In this document: positions 25,802 to 34,206 of the stretch, one piece after another
Position numbering within the stretch: the stretch's first letter is position 1
Layout: the number at the start of each line of letters is the position of its first letter
Assembly (NCBI GenBank): GCA_021286705.1
Contig: JAJTBW010000010.1
Location: forward strand, 1-40,166
Length of the DNA: 40,166 nucleotides
Reading direction: 5' to 3'
Source: Sphingobacteriia bacterium
GTDB lineage: Bacteria; Bacteroidota; Bacteroidia; Bacteroidales; TTA-H9
Notes under the pieces: generated by a model
The model's database searches: none
Seen by the model: only the letters and a program-made list of their open reading frames with translations
What the model was told of the DNA's origin: nothing
Translations under genes and position numbers: made by a program

Positions 25802-28180
25802 ATGAAGTACAGAACCTTATTATGTATTGGTTTGCTGGGGATGCTTACCTTTACTACTCTAAAATCAGAAGCTCAACTACAAGGGTTTCATTTGCAGAAT
25901 GAGCCAATTGATATTAGTCCTGATTTTAGCAACTTCCAAAATACCTACTATTTAGCCGATAGCTTAGTTAGCTTTGATCCTACAACAGGAAAAGGGGTTC
26001 TGAAGTATAGCCGGTATGAATACTCCACCCGTATGGCATTTAATAACATGCTGGGTAAATTGAATAGAGTTCCTGCTAATGAATTTCCTACTGCCGAGTA
26101 TGCAGCACAGCCTGAGTTACCATTCTCAGTAGAATTTGCATCACCCAGAACTATTAGAATCAGGGCTTTGTCTGGTTTTGTTGCTAAACCAAATGAAAAT
26201 TCATTAATGTTGGTAGGTGGTCAGGCTCCGATCGATAAATCGTGGAAATATCAAAAAACTTCGACAGGTCATACCTATACCTCTGTAAATGGAAAGGTTG
26301 AGATTACCAATTACCCCTGGCATGTTAAAATTTATGATGCCTCCGGTAAATTGCTTACCTCAACAATTCATCAGGATGATGTTGAACTGTCAACTTATAC
26401 TCCGGTATTACCCTTCTCTTTCGTTCGTCGTGCCTCAGATTACTCCAGAAGTTTTGCCGCTGCATTTAATCTTTCACCAGATGAGAAAATCTTTGGCTGT
26501 GGTGAGTCTTATCAGTCGTTCAATAAAAGAGGGCAGAAGGTAGTTTTATGGGTTGATGATGCTAATGGAATTCAAAATGAGAGCATGTATAAACCTATTC
26601 CGTTCTATCTGAGTAGTAGAGGCTATGGCGTATTCATGCACACCTCCACACCCATCTCCTGTGATTTTGGGAAGTACTGGAGTCAAGCCAATACAATGAT
26701 GATTGGTGATGATGAGCTCGATCTTTTCGTTTTTATTGGTAACCCTAAAGAAGTATTGAGTGCATACACTGACTTAACGGGTAAGGCACAGATGCCACCG
26801 TTATGGTCGTTTGGTTTCTGGATGAGTCGCATTACCTATTTCAGCCAGAAAGAGGGACTAATGGTTGCAGATAAGCTTCGTGCTAATAAGATTCCAACTG
26901 ATGTGCTGCATTTCGATACTGGTTGGTTTGAAACCGATTGGAGATGCGATTTCCAATTCTCAAAATCAAGGTTTGAAGATCCTAAGGCTATGATTGCAAA
27001 ACTAAAAGAGAATGGCATTAGAACCTGTCTCTGGCAATTACCCTATTTCGTTCCAAAAAATACTTTATTCCCTGAGATTGTTGAAAAGGGGCTATTTGTA
27101 AAAGATGGTAAAGGCAATCTTCCTTATGAAGACGCGGTAATCGATTTCTCGAATCCCGATGCTGTTAAATGGTATCAATCAAAGATTAAGGGTCTTTTAG
27201 ATCTTGGCGTTAGTGCAATTAAGGTTGATTTTGGTGAAGCTGCCCCCGCAAATGGACTATTTGCCTCTGGTAAGACAGGTTTTTATGAGCATAACTTATA
27301 CCCACTCAGGTATAATAAAACCATTGCTGATATTACTAAAGAGGTTACCGGGGATAATATTATCTGGGCTAGAAGCACCTGGGCTGGAAGTCAGCGTTAC
27401 CCGTTGCATTGGGGTGGCGATCCGGCAAATACCAACTCGGCAATGGCTGCGACTTTAAGAGGTGGACTTTCAATAGGAGTATCAGGTTTCTCATTTTGGA
27501 GCCATGACATAGGTGGCTTTGCATTAAAAAAGCCTGAAGATGTTTATCGTAGATGGACCCCATTTGGTATGTTAACCTCTCATACACGAAGTCACGGTAC
27601 TCCTCCAACAGAGCCATGGGAATATGGTGAGGACTTTATGAATAGCTTTAGGCTAGCTGACGAAATGAGATATAAACTTATGAGTTATATCTATACTCAG
27701 GCTAAGATCTGTAGTATGAATGGATGGCCTATGTTAAGAGCTATGTTCGTTGAATTCCCAAATGACCCCGGTAGCTGGCTCCTAGATAATCAGTATATGT
27801 TTGGATCGGATCTTCTTGTTGCTCCCCTTTTTGAGGATGTTGATTCACGAGATGTTTATCTTCCAGAAGGAGAATGGATTGATTATCAAACAGGGAAAAG
27901 CTATTCAAAAGGATGGAATCATATTAAAGCCGGTCAAATTCCCATTGTTATACTCGTAAAAGCAGGAACAGTAATTCCTCATGTCAATCTTGCTCAATCA
28001 ACACAGTTTATTGATTGGTCAAAGATTACACTCAATCTATATGGTACTGATTCGGGTAGTTGTTTCGTATATCTACCCGGTAAAGAAAAACCAGAGACAG
28101 TTCGCATTGAAAAAAACAAGGTAGTAGCTGATCCTTTTAATGGTGAAGTGAAATGGAAAATCGTTTCAGTTAAAAACTGA
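25802..28180 (+). CDS. GH31 alpha-xylosidase
   Basis: Removes alpha-1,6-xylose from the non-reducing end of xyloglucan oligosaccharides, supplying the divergent xylABE genes. The 792 aa protein has a signal peptide ending SEAQ with no lipobox, so it is periplasmic or secreted. The nucleophile Asp476 sits in IKVDFGEAAP, which follows the DFGE pattern of the alpha-xylosidase YicI and not the DMNE pattern of alpha-glucosidases. Acid/base Asp540 sits in HWGGDPANTNSAM. Other motifs: FGCGESYQSFNKRG near the N-terminus, PPLWSFGFWMSR, VLHFDTGWFETDWRCDF, GVSGFSFWSHDIGGF, and a C-terminal beta-domain with FGSDLLVAPLFEDVDSRDVYLP. It is the strongest single indicator of xyloglucan as the substrate of this locus. 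Confidence 0.94.
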   Translation: MKYRTLLCIGLLGMLTFTTLKSEAQLQGFHLQNEPIDISPDFSNFQNTYYLADSLVSFDPTTGKGVLKYSRYEYSTRMAFNNMLGKLNRVPANEFPTAEYAAQPELPFSVEFASPRTIRIRALSGFVAKPNENSLMLVGGQAPIDKSWKYQKTSTGHTYTSVNGKVEITNYPWHVKIYDASGKLLTSTIHQDDVELSTYTPVLPFSFVRRASDYSRSFAAAFNLSPDEKIFGCGESYQSFNKRGQKVVLWVDDANGIQNESMYKPIPFYLSSRGYGVFMHTSTPISCDFGKYWSQANTMMIGDDELDLFVFIGNPKEVLSAYTDLTGKAQMPPLWSFGFWMSRITYFSQKEGLMVADKLRANKIPTDVLHFDTGWFETDWRCDFQFSKSRFEDPKAMIAKLKENGIRTCLWQLPYFVPKNTLFPEIVEKGLFVKDGKGNLPYEDAVIDFSNPDAVKWYQSKIKGLLDLGVSAIKVDFGEAAPANGLFASGKTGFYEHNLYPLRYNKTIADITKEVTGDNIIWARSTWAGSQRYPLHWGGDPANTNSAMAATLRGGLSIGVSGFSFWSHDIGGFALKKPEDVYRRWTPFGMLTSHTRSHGTPPTEPWEYGEDFMNSFRLADEMRYKLMSYIYTQAKICSMNGWPMLRAMFVEFPNDPGSWLLDNQYMFGSDLLVAPLFEDVDSRDVYLPEGEWIDYQTGKSYSKGWNHIKAGQIPIVILVKAGTVIPHVNLAQSTQFIDWSKITLNLYGTDSGSCFVYLPGKEKPETVRIEKNKVVADPFNGEVKWKIVSVKN

Positions 28181-28197
28181 TTTAAACATCGTTAACC

Positions 28198-28246
28198 ATC
28201 CGGTAGCATCTAGAAGATTGTCGTTGGTCTTCATTTGCTACCGGAT
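28198..28246. repeat. Perfect inverted repeat between GH31 and esterase genes
   Basis: ATCCGGTAGCA (28198-28208) is the exact complement of TGCTACCGGAT (28236-28246), with an inner GAAGA/TCTTC pair in the loop. No T-run follows. It may stabilise or mark a processing site in the PUL transcript. Confidence 0.55.
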
Positions 28247-28306
28247 AGATGATCCGAGTCTGTTTGATCAAAGAAATGTTTATTGAATCTTTTATTATTT
28301 AATGCC

Positions 28307-30211
28307 ATGCGATACTCTCTTATTCTACTGCTTCTTACAATATCAATGATATCAAAAGGTCAGCTATCACTTGCTGATGCCTTTACTGATCATATGGTTT
28401 TGCAACGTCACATTGCCATTCCAATCTGGGGCAGGTCTTTTCCTAATGACATGGTTAGTGTTAAATTGGGTAACTCTGAGGTTGTTGTAAAGGCAAATCA
28501 AGATGGTGAATGGAGTGTCTCTATGCCATCAATGAACGAAGGTGGTCCTTACGAACTTCGTGTTTCAAATGTTGGTAAAAAGGGGAAGCCTATCGTGTGC
28601 AAAGATGTTTTGATTGGTGATGTTTGGTTAGCATCCGGACAATCAAACATGGAGTGGGAGGTAAGAAGTAGCATGAATGCAAGAGAGGAGATAGCTAATG
28701 CCACAAACTATTCTATTCGCTATTTGAAAATTCCGCATGATATAAGTTCAACTCCTAAACACTGTATTGGTAAGACTAATTGGAAGGTTATAGATACAAC
28801 CTCAGTTAAAGAGTGTTCAGCTGTAGCCTATTTCTTTAGTAAAATACTAAATAAAGAGACCAAAGTACCAATTGGTATTATTCAATCAACATGGGGTGGT
28901 ACTCCCGTCGAAGCTTGGACTAGTCGTGAAATGTTAAGCTCTTGCTCTCTGACTCATGACAGGGTAGCTCATATAGATACCTTTGGATTAATCCATTTTC
29001 AGGCCGATAGCGCTCGTATAAGGCGTTTTTGGGATATTGTCTATCACCCGGATGAAGAAGTAAAGAAAATGCTTTTAAATGCATCCTATGAGGATAAGGG
29101 GTGGGGCGTTCTATCCATGCCTAGCCTTTTAAAAGAATGGAATTGGCCTTCGTTTGAAGGAATCATCTGGCTTAGAAAAGAGATAAATATTCCGGCTGAT
29201 ATGCTTGGAAAAGATCTAACCATCAACCTGGGAAGGCCTGAACTGAATTACTCTCTTTACTTTAATGAAACTGAAATATGCAAGACTATTTGGAATGCTG
29301 AGCCCTCACATAAATATCTTCTTCCTAAAGAGATAATAAAACAGGGAAAGAACATTATAACGGTTAGATTATCTGCCTTATGGCATGGTGGTGGTTTTGA
29401 TCCTCCTGCTGAGCGAATGGTTATCAGCGATGGAATTAATAATATTTCAATTGCCGGCGATTGGAAGTTTAATAGAGAGCTTGAACCACCAGTTCCTCAG
29501 GTGAGTAATTATCAAAAATACCCCTCCTTTTTGTTTAATGCCATGATAAACCCACTTATTCCTTACGGCATAAAAGGGGTAATCTGGTATCAAGGGGAAG
29601 ATAATGTCAGAGATTCCTATAACTATCGTTTCCATTTCGTGAATATGATTAATGACTGGCGAATTAGATTTAAACTGGGGTATCTTCCATTTTATTTTGT
29701 ACAGCTGGCAAATTTCATAGACGCTTCAGATAGTGATTGGCCTTTATTACGAGAATCGCAAGAGTATGCATTTGCATTGCCAAACACTGGTATGGCTTGT
29801 ATAATTGACATTGGAGATGCGAATAATATCCATCCAGTCAATAAGCAAGAGGTAGGACTTAGATTAGCTAAAATGGCATTAAAAGACCTGTACGGCAGAT
29901 CGGGTATTGTAATAGGGCCTCGTTTTAAGGCTTATAAAGTTGATGGATCAAAGATTTCAGTAGAAATAAATGATAACGAAAAGGGTCTTGTTGTAAGGTC
30001 TGGTTCTGTTGCATCTGGATTTGAGATTGCCGGAGTGGATGGTAAATATGTTAAGGCAAATGCTAACGTAAAAGGCAATATCATAGAGGTCTCAAGTGAA
30101 AATGTTGCTAATCCCAGATACGTTAGATATGCCTGGAAAGATAACCCAGACTGCAATGTGTTTGATACAGATGGTAATCCGCTATGGCCTTTTCGTACTG
30201 ATAAAAACTAA
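28307..30211 (+). CDS. SGNH carbohydrate acetylesterase (CE20-like)
   Basis: Probably removes acetyl groups from xyloglucan side chains so that GH2 and GH31 can act. The 634 aa protein starts at ATG 28307 with signal peptide RYSLILLLLTISMISKGQ; the in-frame TTG at 28283 is rejected. It belongs to the sialate O-acetylesterase-like group: ADAFTDHMVLQR and PIWG near the start, nucleophile Ser113 in WLASGQSNMEWEV, IGIIQSTWGGTPVEAWTSR, GVIWYQGEDN, and GDANNIHPVNK with catalytic His509. A jelly-roll domain resembling the GH2 sugar-binding module (GIIWLRKEINIPADM, then YSLYFNETEI) is inserted between the first and later SGNH blocks. The xyloglucan acetylesterase XaeA of Xanthomonas (CE20) also carries an inserted domain, as I recall. 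The residue two before the His is Asn where Asp is more usual. Confidence 0.88.
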   Translation: MRYSLILLLLTISMISKGQLSLADAFTDHMVLQRHIAIPIWGRSFPNDMVSVKLGNSEVVVKANQDGEWSVSMPSMNEGGPYELRVSNVGKKGKPIVCKDVLIGDVWLASGQSNMEWEVRSSMNAREEIANATNYSIRYLKIPHDISSTPKHCIGKTNWKVIDTTSVKECSAVAYFFSKILNKETKVPIGIIQSTWGGTPVEAWTSREMLSSCSLTHDRVAHIDTFGLIHFQADSARIRRFWDIVYHPDEEVKKMLLNASYEDKGWGVLSMPSLLKEWNWPSFEGIIWLRKEINIPADMLGKDLTINLGRPELNYSLYFNETEICKTIWNAEPSHKYLLPKEIIKQGKNIITVRLSALWHGGGFDPPAERMVISDGINNISIAGDWKFNRELEPPVPQVSNYQKYPSFLFNAMINPLIPYGIKGVIWYQGEDNVRDSYNYRFHFVNMINDWRIRFKLGYLPFYFVQLANFIDASDSDWPLLRESQEYAFALPNTGMACIIDIGDANNIHPVNKQEVGLRLAKMALKDLYGRSGIVIGPRFKAYKVDGSKISVEINDNEKGLVVRSGSVASGFEIAGVDGKYVKANANVKGNIIEVSSENVANPRYVRYAWKDNPDCNVFDTDGNPLWPFRTDKN

Positions 30212-30239
30212 AAGGATATAATAATTCAAATCAATATTT

Positions 30240-31991
30240 ATGATTATTCAAAAAAAACTCCCAATTCTACTTTGGTTTGTACTCTTGGGAGCTGTTCTTC
30301 TAAGTTGCAAGAAAGATGAGAAGAATAGTTTGACTGGCTCTCCAACAACTATCCAAATTCCGGCAGAGGGTGGCGTTGAAGCAATTTCAATTAAGACAAA
30401 CGCTTCATCATGGAGTATTAGTAACTCTGCAGATTGGGTTACTCTTTCACAGAGTTCAGGAACGACGGCTGAAGCATTGATAAATGTTGCTGTCTCTACG
30501 AAAACAGTCACTGACAGAGAGGCAAAACTAACTATAAAAGCCGGTGATGCAAATGAGATCATCGTGGTGGTAAAGCAAGCTGCATCAGATTATCTCTATG
30601 CCTTAAGTAGTGATGTGACTACTCTCGGGTTCTCTGTTTCTGGTAATACGCTTTCTTTCAAGGTTTCAACTACAGCTGAATCATGGTCTATACAGGATTC
30701 CATTAGTTGGCTCTCTTTTAGCACCAAACAAGGTGTAAAAGGTGAAACTACTGTCTCTTTAACTTCTAGTGCCAACTCAGGGCAAAATGCCAGACAAGCA
30801 ACCTTTGTTATTAAAGCAGATTATGCTCCTGCGGTAACTATTACGGTAAACCAGAATGGTGAATTATATCCTAATTATAATACCAATCCTATACCTGCTG
30901 ATGAAACTGGCATGGAGAGTACTGCAGGTGAACTGGCGAATAAAATAAATATTGGTTGGAATATAGGAAATACTCTGGAAGCAATAGGAGGAGAGACGGC
31001 ATGGGGAAATCCTATGGTTTCTACTGCTTTAATAGACCTTGTAAAACAGAGTGGCTTCAATGCAATCAGAATTCCTTGTTCGTTTAACCAATATATGGAG
31101 AACAGCTCAACAGCTAAAATCAAGGAGAGTTGGTTGAATAGGGTAAAGACCGTGGTTCAGTATTGCGTTGAGAGAGATATGTATGTTCTATTGAATATCC
31201 ATTGGGACGGCGGATGGCTGGAAAATAATATCACTACTCAGAAACAAGAAGCTAATAATGCAAAGCAGAAGGCATTCTGGCAACAGATAGCAACTCATCT
31301 GAGAGATTTTGATGAACATCTGATGTTTGCTAGTGCTAATGAACCTAATGTTGATAATGCAACTCAAATGGCGGTATTGACTTCTTACCATCAAACGTTT
31401 ATCGATGCTGTGAGATCTACAGGCGGTAAGAATGCATATCGTGTTTTGGTAGTTCAAGGTCCATCTACTGATATTGAGAAGACGAATCAATTAATGAAGA
31501 CGCTTCCTGTTGATGTTATTGCAAATAAGATGATGGTTGAGGTTCACTATTATACGCCCTGGAATTTCTGTGGTTTAGCCGAGGATGCCAGCTGGGGAAA
31601 GATGTTCTATTACTGGGGTAATGGTTATCATTCAGTGAATGATCCTGAACGAAATGCCACTTGGGGTGAAGAATCGACCGTTAATACCAACTTTGGTTTA
31701 ATGAGAGCCCAATTTGTACAGAAGGGCATTCCCGTCTTACTGGGTGAGTATTCTGCAATGCGTCGTTCGGCTTTAACGGGTCTTCAATTGTCAGAACATC
31801 TTGCAAGTAGAGCTTATTACCACTACTACATTACGAAAAAGGCTAAAGAAAATGGAATTTTACCCTTCTATTGGGATAACGGTGGAATGGACAATAATGC
31901 ATGTGGAATATTTAACCGATTAAATAACACGGTTTTTGATCAACAAACCCTGGATGCCTTGATGCAAGGTGCAAACGGACGAAAAAAATAA
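30240..31991 (+). CDS. GH5 (subfamily 4-like) endo-xyloglucanase with two BACON-like domains
   Basis: A 583 aa lipoprotein (lipobox VLLSC, Cys23), expected on the outer surface to cut the xyloglucan backbone. Residues 35-115 form a BACON domain (SWSISNSADWVTLS, ending VVVKQAA), and residues 120-205 a second similar one (SWSIQDSISWLSF, ending ITVNQNG). The GH5 barrel starts near residue 235: NIGWNIGNTLEA, FNAIRIPCSFNQY, LLNIHWDGGW, acid/base Glu368 in ASANEPN, MVEVHYYTPWNFCG, nucleophile Glu503 in LLGEYSA, and FYWDNGG at the end. Motif spacing matches GH5_4 enzymes such as B. ovatus BoGH5A, which carries one BACON domain. It ends six bases before the GH3 gene. Beta-glucanase activity is also possible; the neighbouring alpha-xylosidase argues for xyloglucan. 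Confidence 0.93.
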   Translation: MIIQKKLPILLWFVLLGAVLLSCKKDEKNSLTGSPTTIQIPAEGGVEAISIKTNASSWSISNSADWVTLSQSSGTTAEALINVAVSTKTVTDREAKLTIKAGDANEIIVVVKQAASDYLYALSSDVTTLGFSVSGNTLSFKVSTTAESWSIQDSISWLSFSTKQGVKGETTVSLTSSANSGQNARQATFVIKADYAPAVTITVNQNGELYPNYNTNPIPADETGMESTAGELANKINIGWNIGNTLEAIGGETAWGNPMVSTALIDLVKQSGFNAIRIPCSFNQYMENSSTAKIKESWLNRVKTVVQYCVERDMYVLLNIHWDGGWLENNITTQKQEANNAKQKAFWQQIATHLRDFDEHLMFASANEPNVDNATQMAVLTSYHQTFIDAVRSTGGKNAYRVLVVQGPSTDIEKTNQLMKTLPVDVIANKMMVEVHYYTPWNFCGLAEDASWGKMFYYWGNGYHSVNDPERNATWGEESTVNTNFGLMRAQFVQKGIPVLLGEYSAMRRSALTGLQLSEHLASRAYYHYYITKKAKENGILPFYWDNGGMDNNACGIFNRLNNTVFDQQTLDALMQGANGRKK

Positions 31992-31997
31992 TCAACT

Positions 31998-34148
31998 ATG
32001 AGAAAATATTTAGCTATTACGATTCTGGGAACGCTTATGGCCTGTGCTGCCACCACTCCAAAAACTACACTCGATGCCAATGAGGCTAAGATAGACTCTC
32101 TGATTCGCCTGATGACTCTTGAGGAGAAGGTTCATATGATTCACGCTTGCTCAAACTTTAATTCAGGAGGGGTATCTCGTTTAAATATCCCTGAATTGGT
32201 TATGTCGGATGGCCCTCATGGTGTTCGTCCTGAACAAAACACAAATGCAACTAAATCGGAGAAGGAAAACGACTATGCAACCTACTTCCCGACTGGCATT
32301 TGTTTAGCCGCAACCTGGGACACCTCTTTAGCGCATCAGATGGGAATGGTTTTAGGTAGTGAAGCTAAAGCTCGAGGTAAAGATATTATTCTTGGCCCCG
32401 GCGTTAACATCATACGTAGTCCATTGAATGGGCGAAACTTTGAGTACTTAAGCGAAGATCCGTTTCTTAATTCAGAGCTTGCTGTTAAATACATTCAAGG
32501 GGTACAGTGCAAAGGGGTTTCTGCCTGTGTAAAGCATTTTGCTGCTAATAATCAAGAGGTAAACCGCGATAAGGTGGATGTTATTGTCTCTGAAAGAGCT
32601 CTTCGTGAGATTTACCTACCCGCATTTGAGGCAAGTGTAAAACGCGGGGATGTAAATACGGTTATGGGGGCATATAATAAAGTCAACGGACAGTATGCCA
32701 CTCATCACGCTTATTTGGTTAACAAAGTACTTAAAGATGAGTTTGGCTTCAAGGGGATCCTTATCAGTGATTGGAGTGCAGTGAAACATGCAAAAGAGGC
32801 TCTGCTAAATGGTACCGATATCGAAATGGGTACTGATCTAAGTCAGAAAAAGCCTGATTATAACGCTTTCTATATGGCCGACTCTGCTATTCAATTTGTG
32901 AAAAGTGGTGAGGTAGACGAGAAGGTTATTGATGAGAAAGTTAGAAGAATCCTACGGATAATGTTAAAAACAAAACTTTCCGGAAATAACATTCAGGGAG
33001 AGATCAATACTAAAGAACATCAACAAATTGCTCGTAAGGTCGCTGAAGAAGGAATCGTATTATTGAAAAACGAGAATATTCTTCCAATTGAATCTAAGAA
33101 GTACAGAAAGATACTTGTCGTGGGTAATAATGCGGTTTATAAGCAATCTATGGGTGGCGGTAGCTCTCAAGTTAAGGCTCTTTATGAAGTCACTATATTA
33201 GAGGGTATAAAAGATGTTGCAGGCCAGGCTACTCAGATTGAGTTTGTTGAAGGTTATAAGCCTACTAAAGATCTATCATTTGATAAAGCCTTGGCACAGA
33301 ATGCCGTTAATGCTGCATCAAAGGCAGATCTCGTGATCTTTGTGGGTGGATGGATTCATAATTTCGACATGTCGGTCTGGGGTGGAACTGCCTTTGATAT
33401 GGAAGGTCAGGATAAGTCTGATTTAAAATTAAAATATGGACAGGAAGATCTTATCAAGCAAATCTCTGAAGTTAATCCTCATACTATTGTAGTTCTTATT
33501 GGTGGTAGTAATGTTGAGATGAAAAGTTGGATTAATCAAGTTCCAGCTGTCCTAATGGCTTGGTACCCCGGTATGGAAGGAGGACATGCATTAGCTAATA
33601 TTCTGTTTGGAAATATTAACCCTTCTGGTAAGCTCCCAATGACTTTTGCCGATACTCATCTCTTATATCCATCTCATTCTGTTGGTGAGTTTCCCGGAAA
33701 GGATAATGTGGTTCACTATAATGAAGGCATCTATGTTGGATACCGCTATTTTGATAAACAGAACGTTGAAACGCTCTTTCCTTTTGGCTTTGGTTTAAGC
33801 TATACAACCTTTAAATTGAGTGATTTAAAGGTGACAAAAGAGGGAGAAAATGTTGTGGCTCAGTGTAAAGTTCAAAATACAGGAAGTAGGGAAGGAGCAG
33901 AGGTCGTTCAATTCTATGTGGCTTCAAAGGGCTCCTCTATTGACCGTCCCGTTAAGGAGCTTAAGGGTTTCCAAAAGGTTTTCCTTAAACAGAATGAGAT
34001 TGCTAATGTTAAAGTGGTCATGGACAAGAGAGCTTTTGAATACTATGATGAGCAAAGCAAATCATGGACTTTGGAGCCTTGTTCTTATGAAATTCAGGTA
34101 GGCAACTCGTCTCAAAATATTGAACTTAAGCAATCGATAAAACTTTAA
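31998..34148 (+). CDS. GH3 beta-glucosidase, lipoprotein
   Basis: A 716 aa GH3 enzyme that would release glucose from the ends of de-xylosylated cello-oligosaccharides. Lipobox TLMAC (Cys16). N-terminal barrel: MSDGPHGVR, ILGPGVNIIRSPLNGRNFEYLSEDP (family loop), CVKHFAANNQE, RALREIYLPAFEA, and nucleophile Asp258 in ILISDWSAV. The second alpha/beta domain has EGIVLLKNENILPI and a Gly-rich SMGGGSSQV loop. The third has PFGFGLSYTTF, followed by an FN3-like C-terminal domain (VQNTGSREGAEVVQFYV). Last gene of the plus-strand PUL, with a perfect terminator 20 bases after its stop. It would compete with GH94 for cellobiose, but in a different compartment. Confidence 0.94.
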   Translation: MRKYLAITILGTLMACAATTPKTTLDANEAKIDSLIRLMTLEEKVHMIHACSNFNSGGVSRLNIPELVMSDGPHGVRPEQNTNATKSEKENDYATYFPTGICLAATWDTSLAHQMGMVLGSEAKARGKDIILGPGVNIIRSPLNGRNFEYLSEDPFLNSELAVKYIQGVQCKGVSACVKHFAANNQEVNRDKVDVIVSERALREIYLPAFEASVKRGDVNTVMGAYNKVNGQYATHHAYLVNKVLKDEFGFKGILISDWSAVKHAKEALLNGTDIEMGTDLSQKKPDYNAFYMADSAIQFVKSGEVDEKVIDEKVRRILRIMLKTKLSGNNIQGEINTKEHQQIARKVAEEGIVLLKNENILPIESKKYRKILVVGNNAVYKQSMGGGSSQVKALYEVTILEGIKDVAGQATQIEFVEGYKPTKDLSFDKALAQNAVNAASKADLVIFVGGWIHNFDMSVWGGTAFDMEGQDKSDLKLKYGQEDLIKQISEVNPHTIVVLIGGSNVEMKSWINQVPAVLMAWYPGMEGGHALANILFGNINPSGKLPMTFADTHLLYPSHSVGEFPGKDNVVHYNEGIYVGYRYFDKQNVETLFPFGFGLSYTTFKLSDLKVTKEGENVVAQCKVQNTGSREGAEVVQFYVASKGSSIDRPVKELKGFQKVFLKQNEIANVKVVMDKRAFEYYDEQSKSWTLEPCSYEIQVGNSSQNIELKQSIKL

Positions 34149-34168
34149 CCATTACTTTTTTAGCTCTT

Positions 34169-34206
34169 AACGTGAAGCATCAACCTGATGCTTCACGTTT
34201 TTTTTT
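34169..34206 (+). terminator. Perfect terminator at the PUL end
   Basis: AACGTGAAGCATCA (34169-34182) pairs with TGATGCTTCACGTT (34186-34199) over 14 perfect bases, loop ACC, followed by a T-run to 34206. It ends the GH2-to-GH3 transcript and separates it from the convergent HTCS gene, whose stop codon lies at the T-run edge. Confidence 0.93.

Noticed and set aside
28283-28306. TTG start adding eight residues to the acetylesterase
   Set aside because: The ATG at 28307 gives a standard signal peptide.
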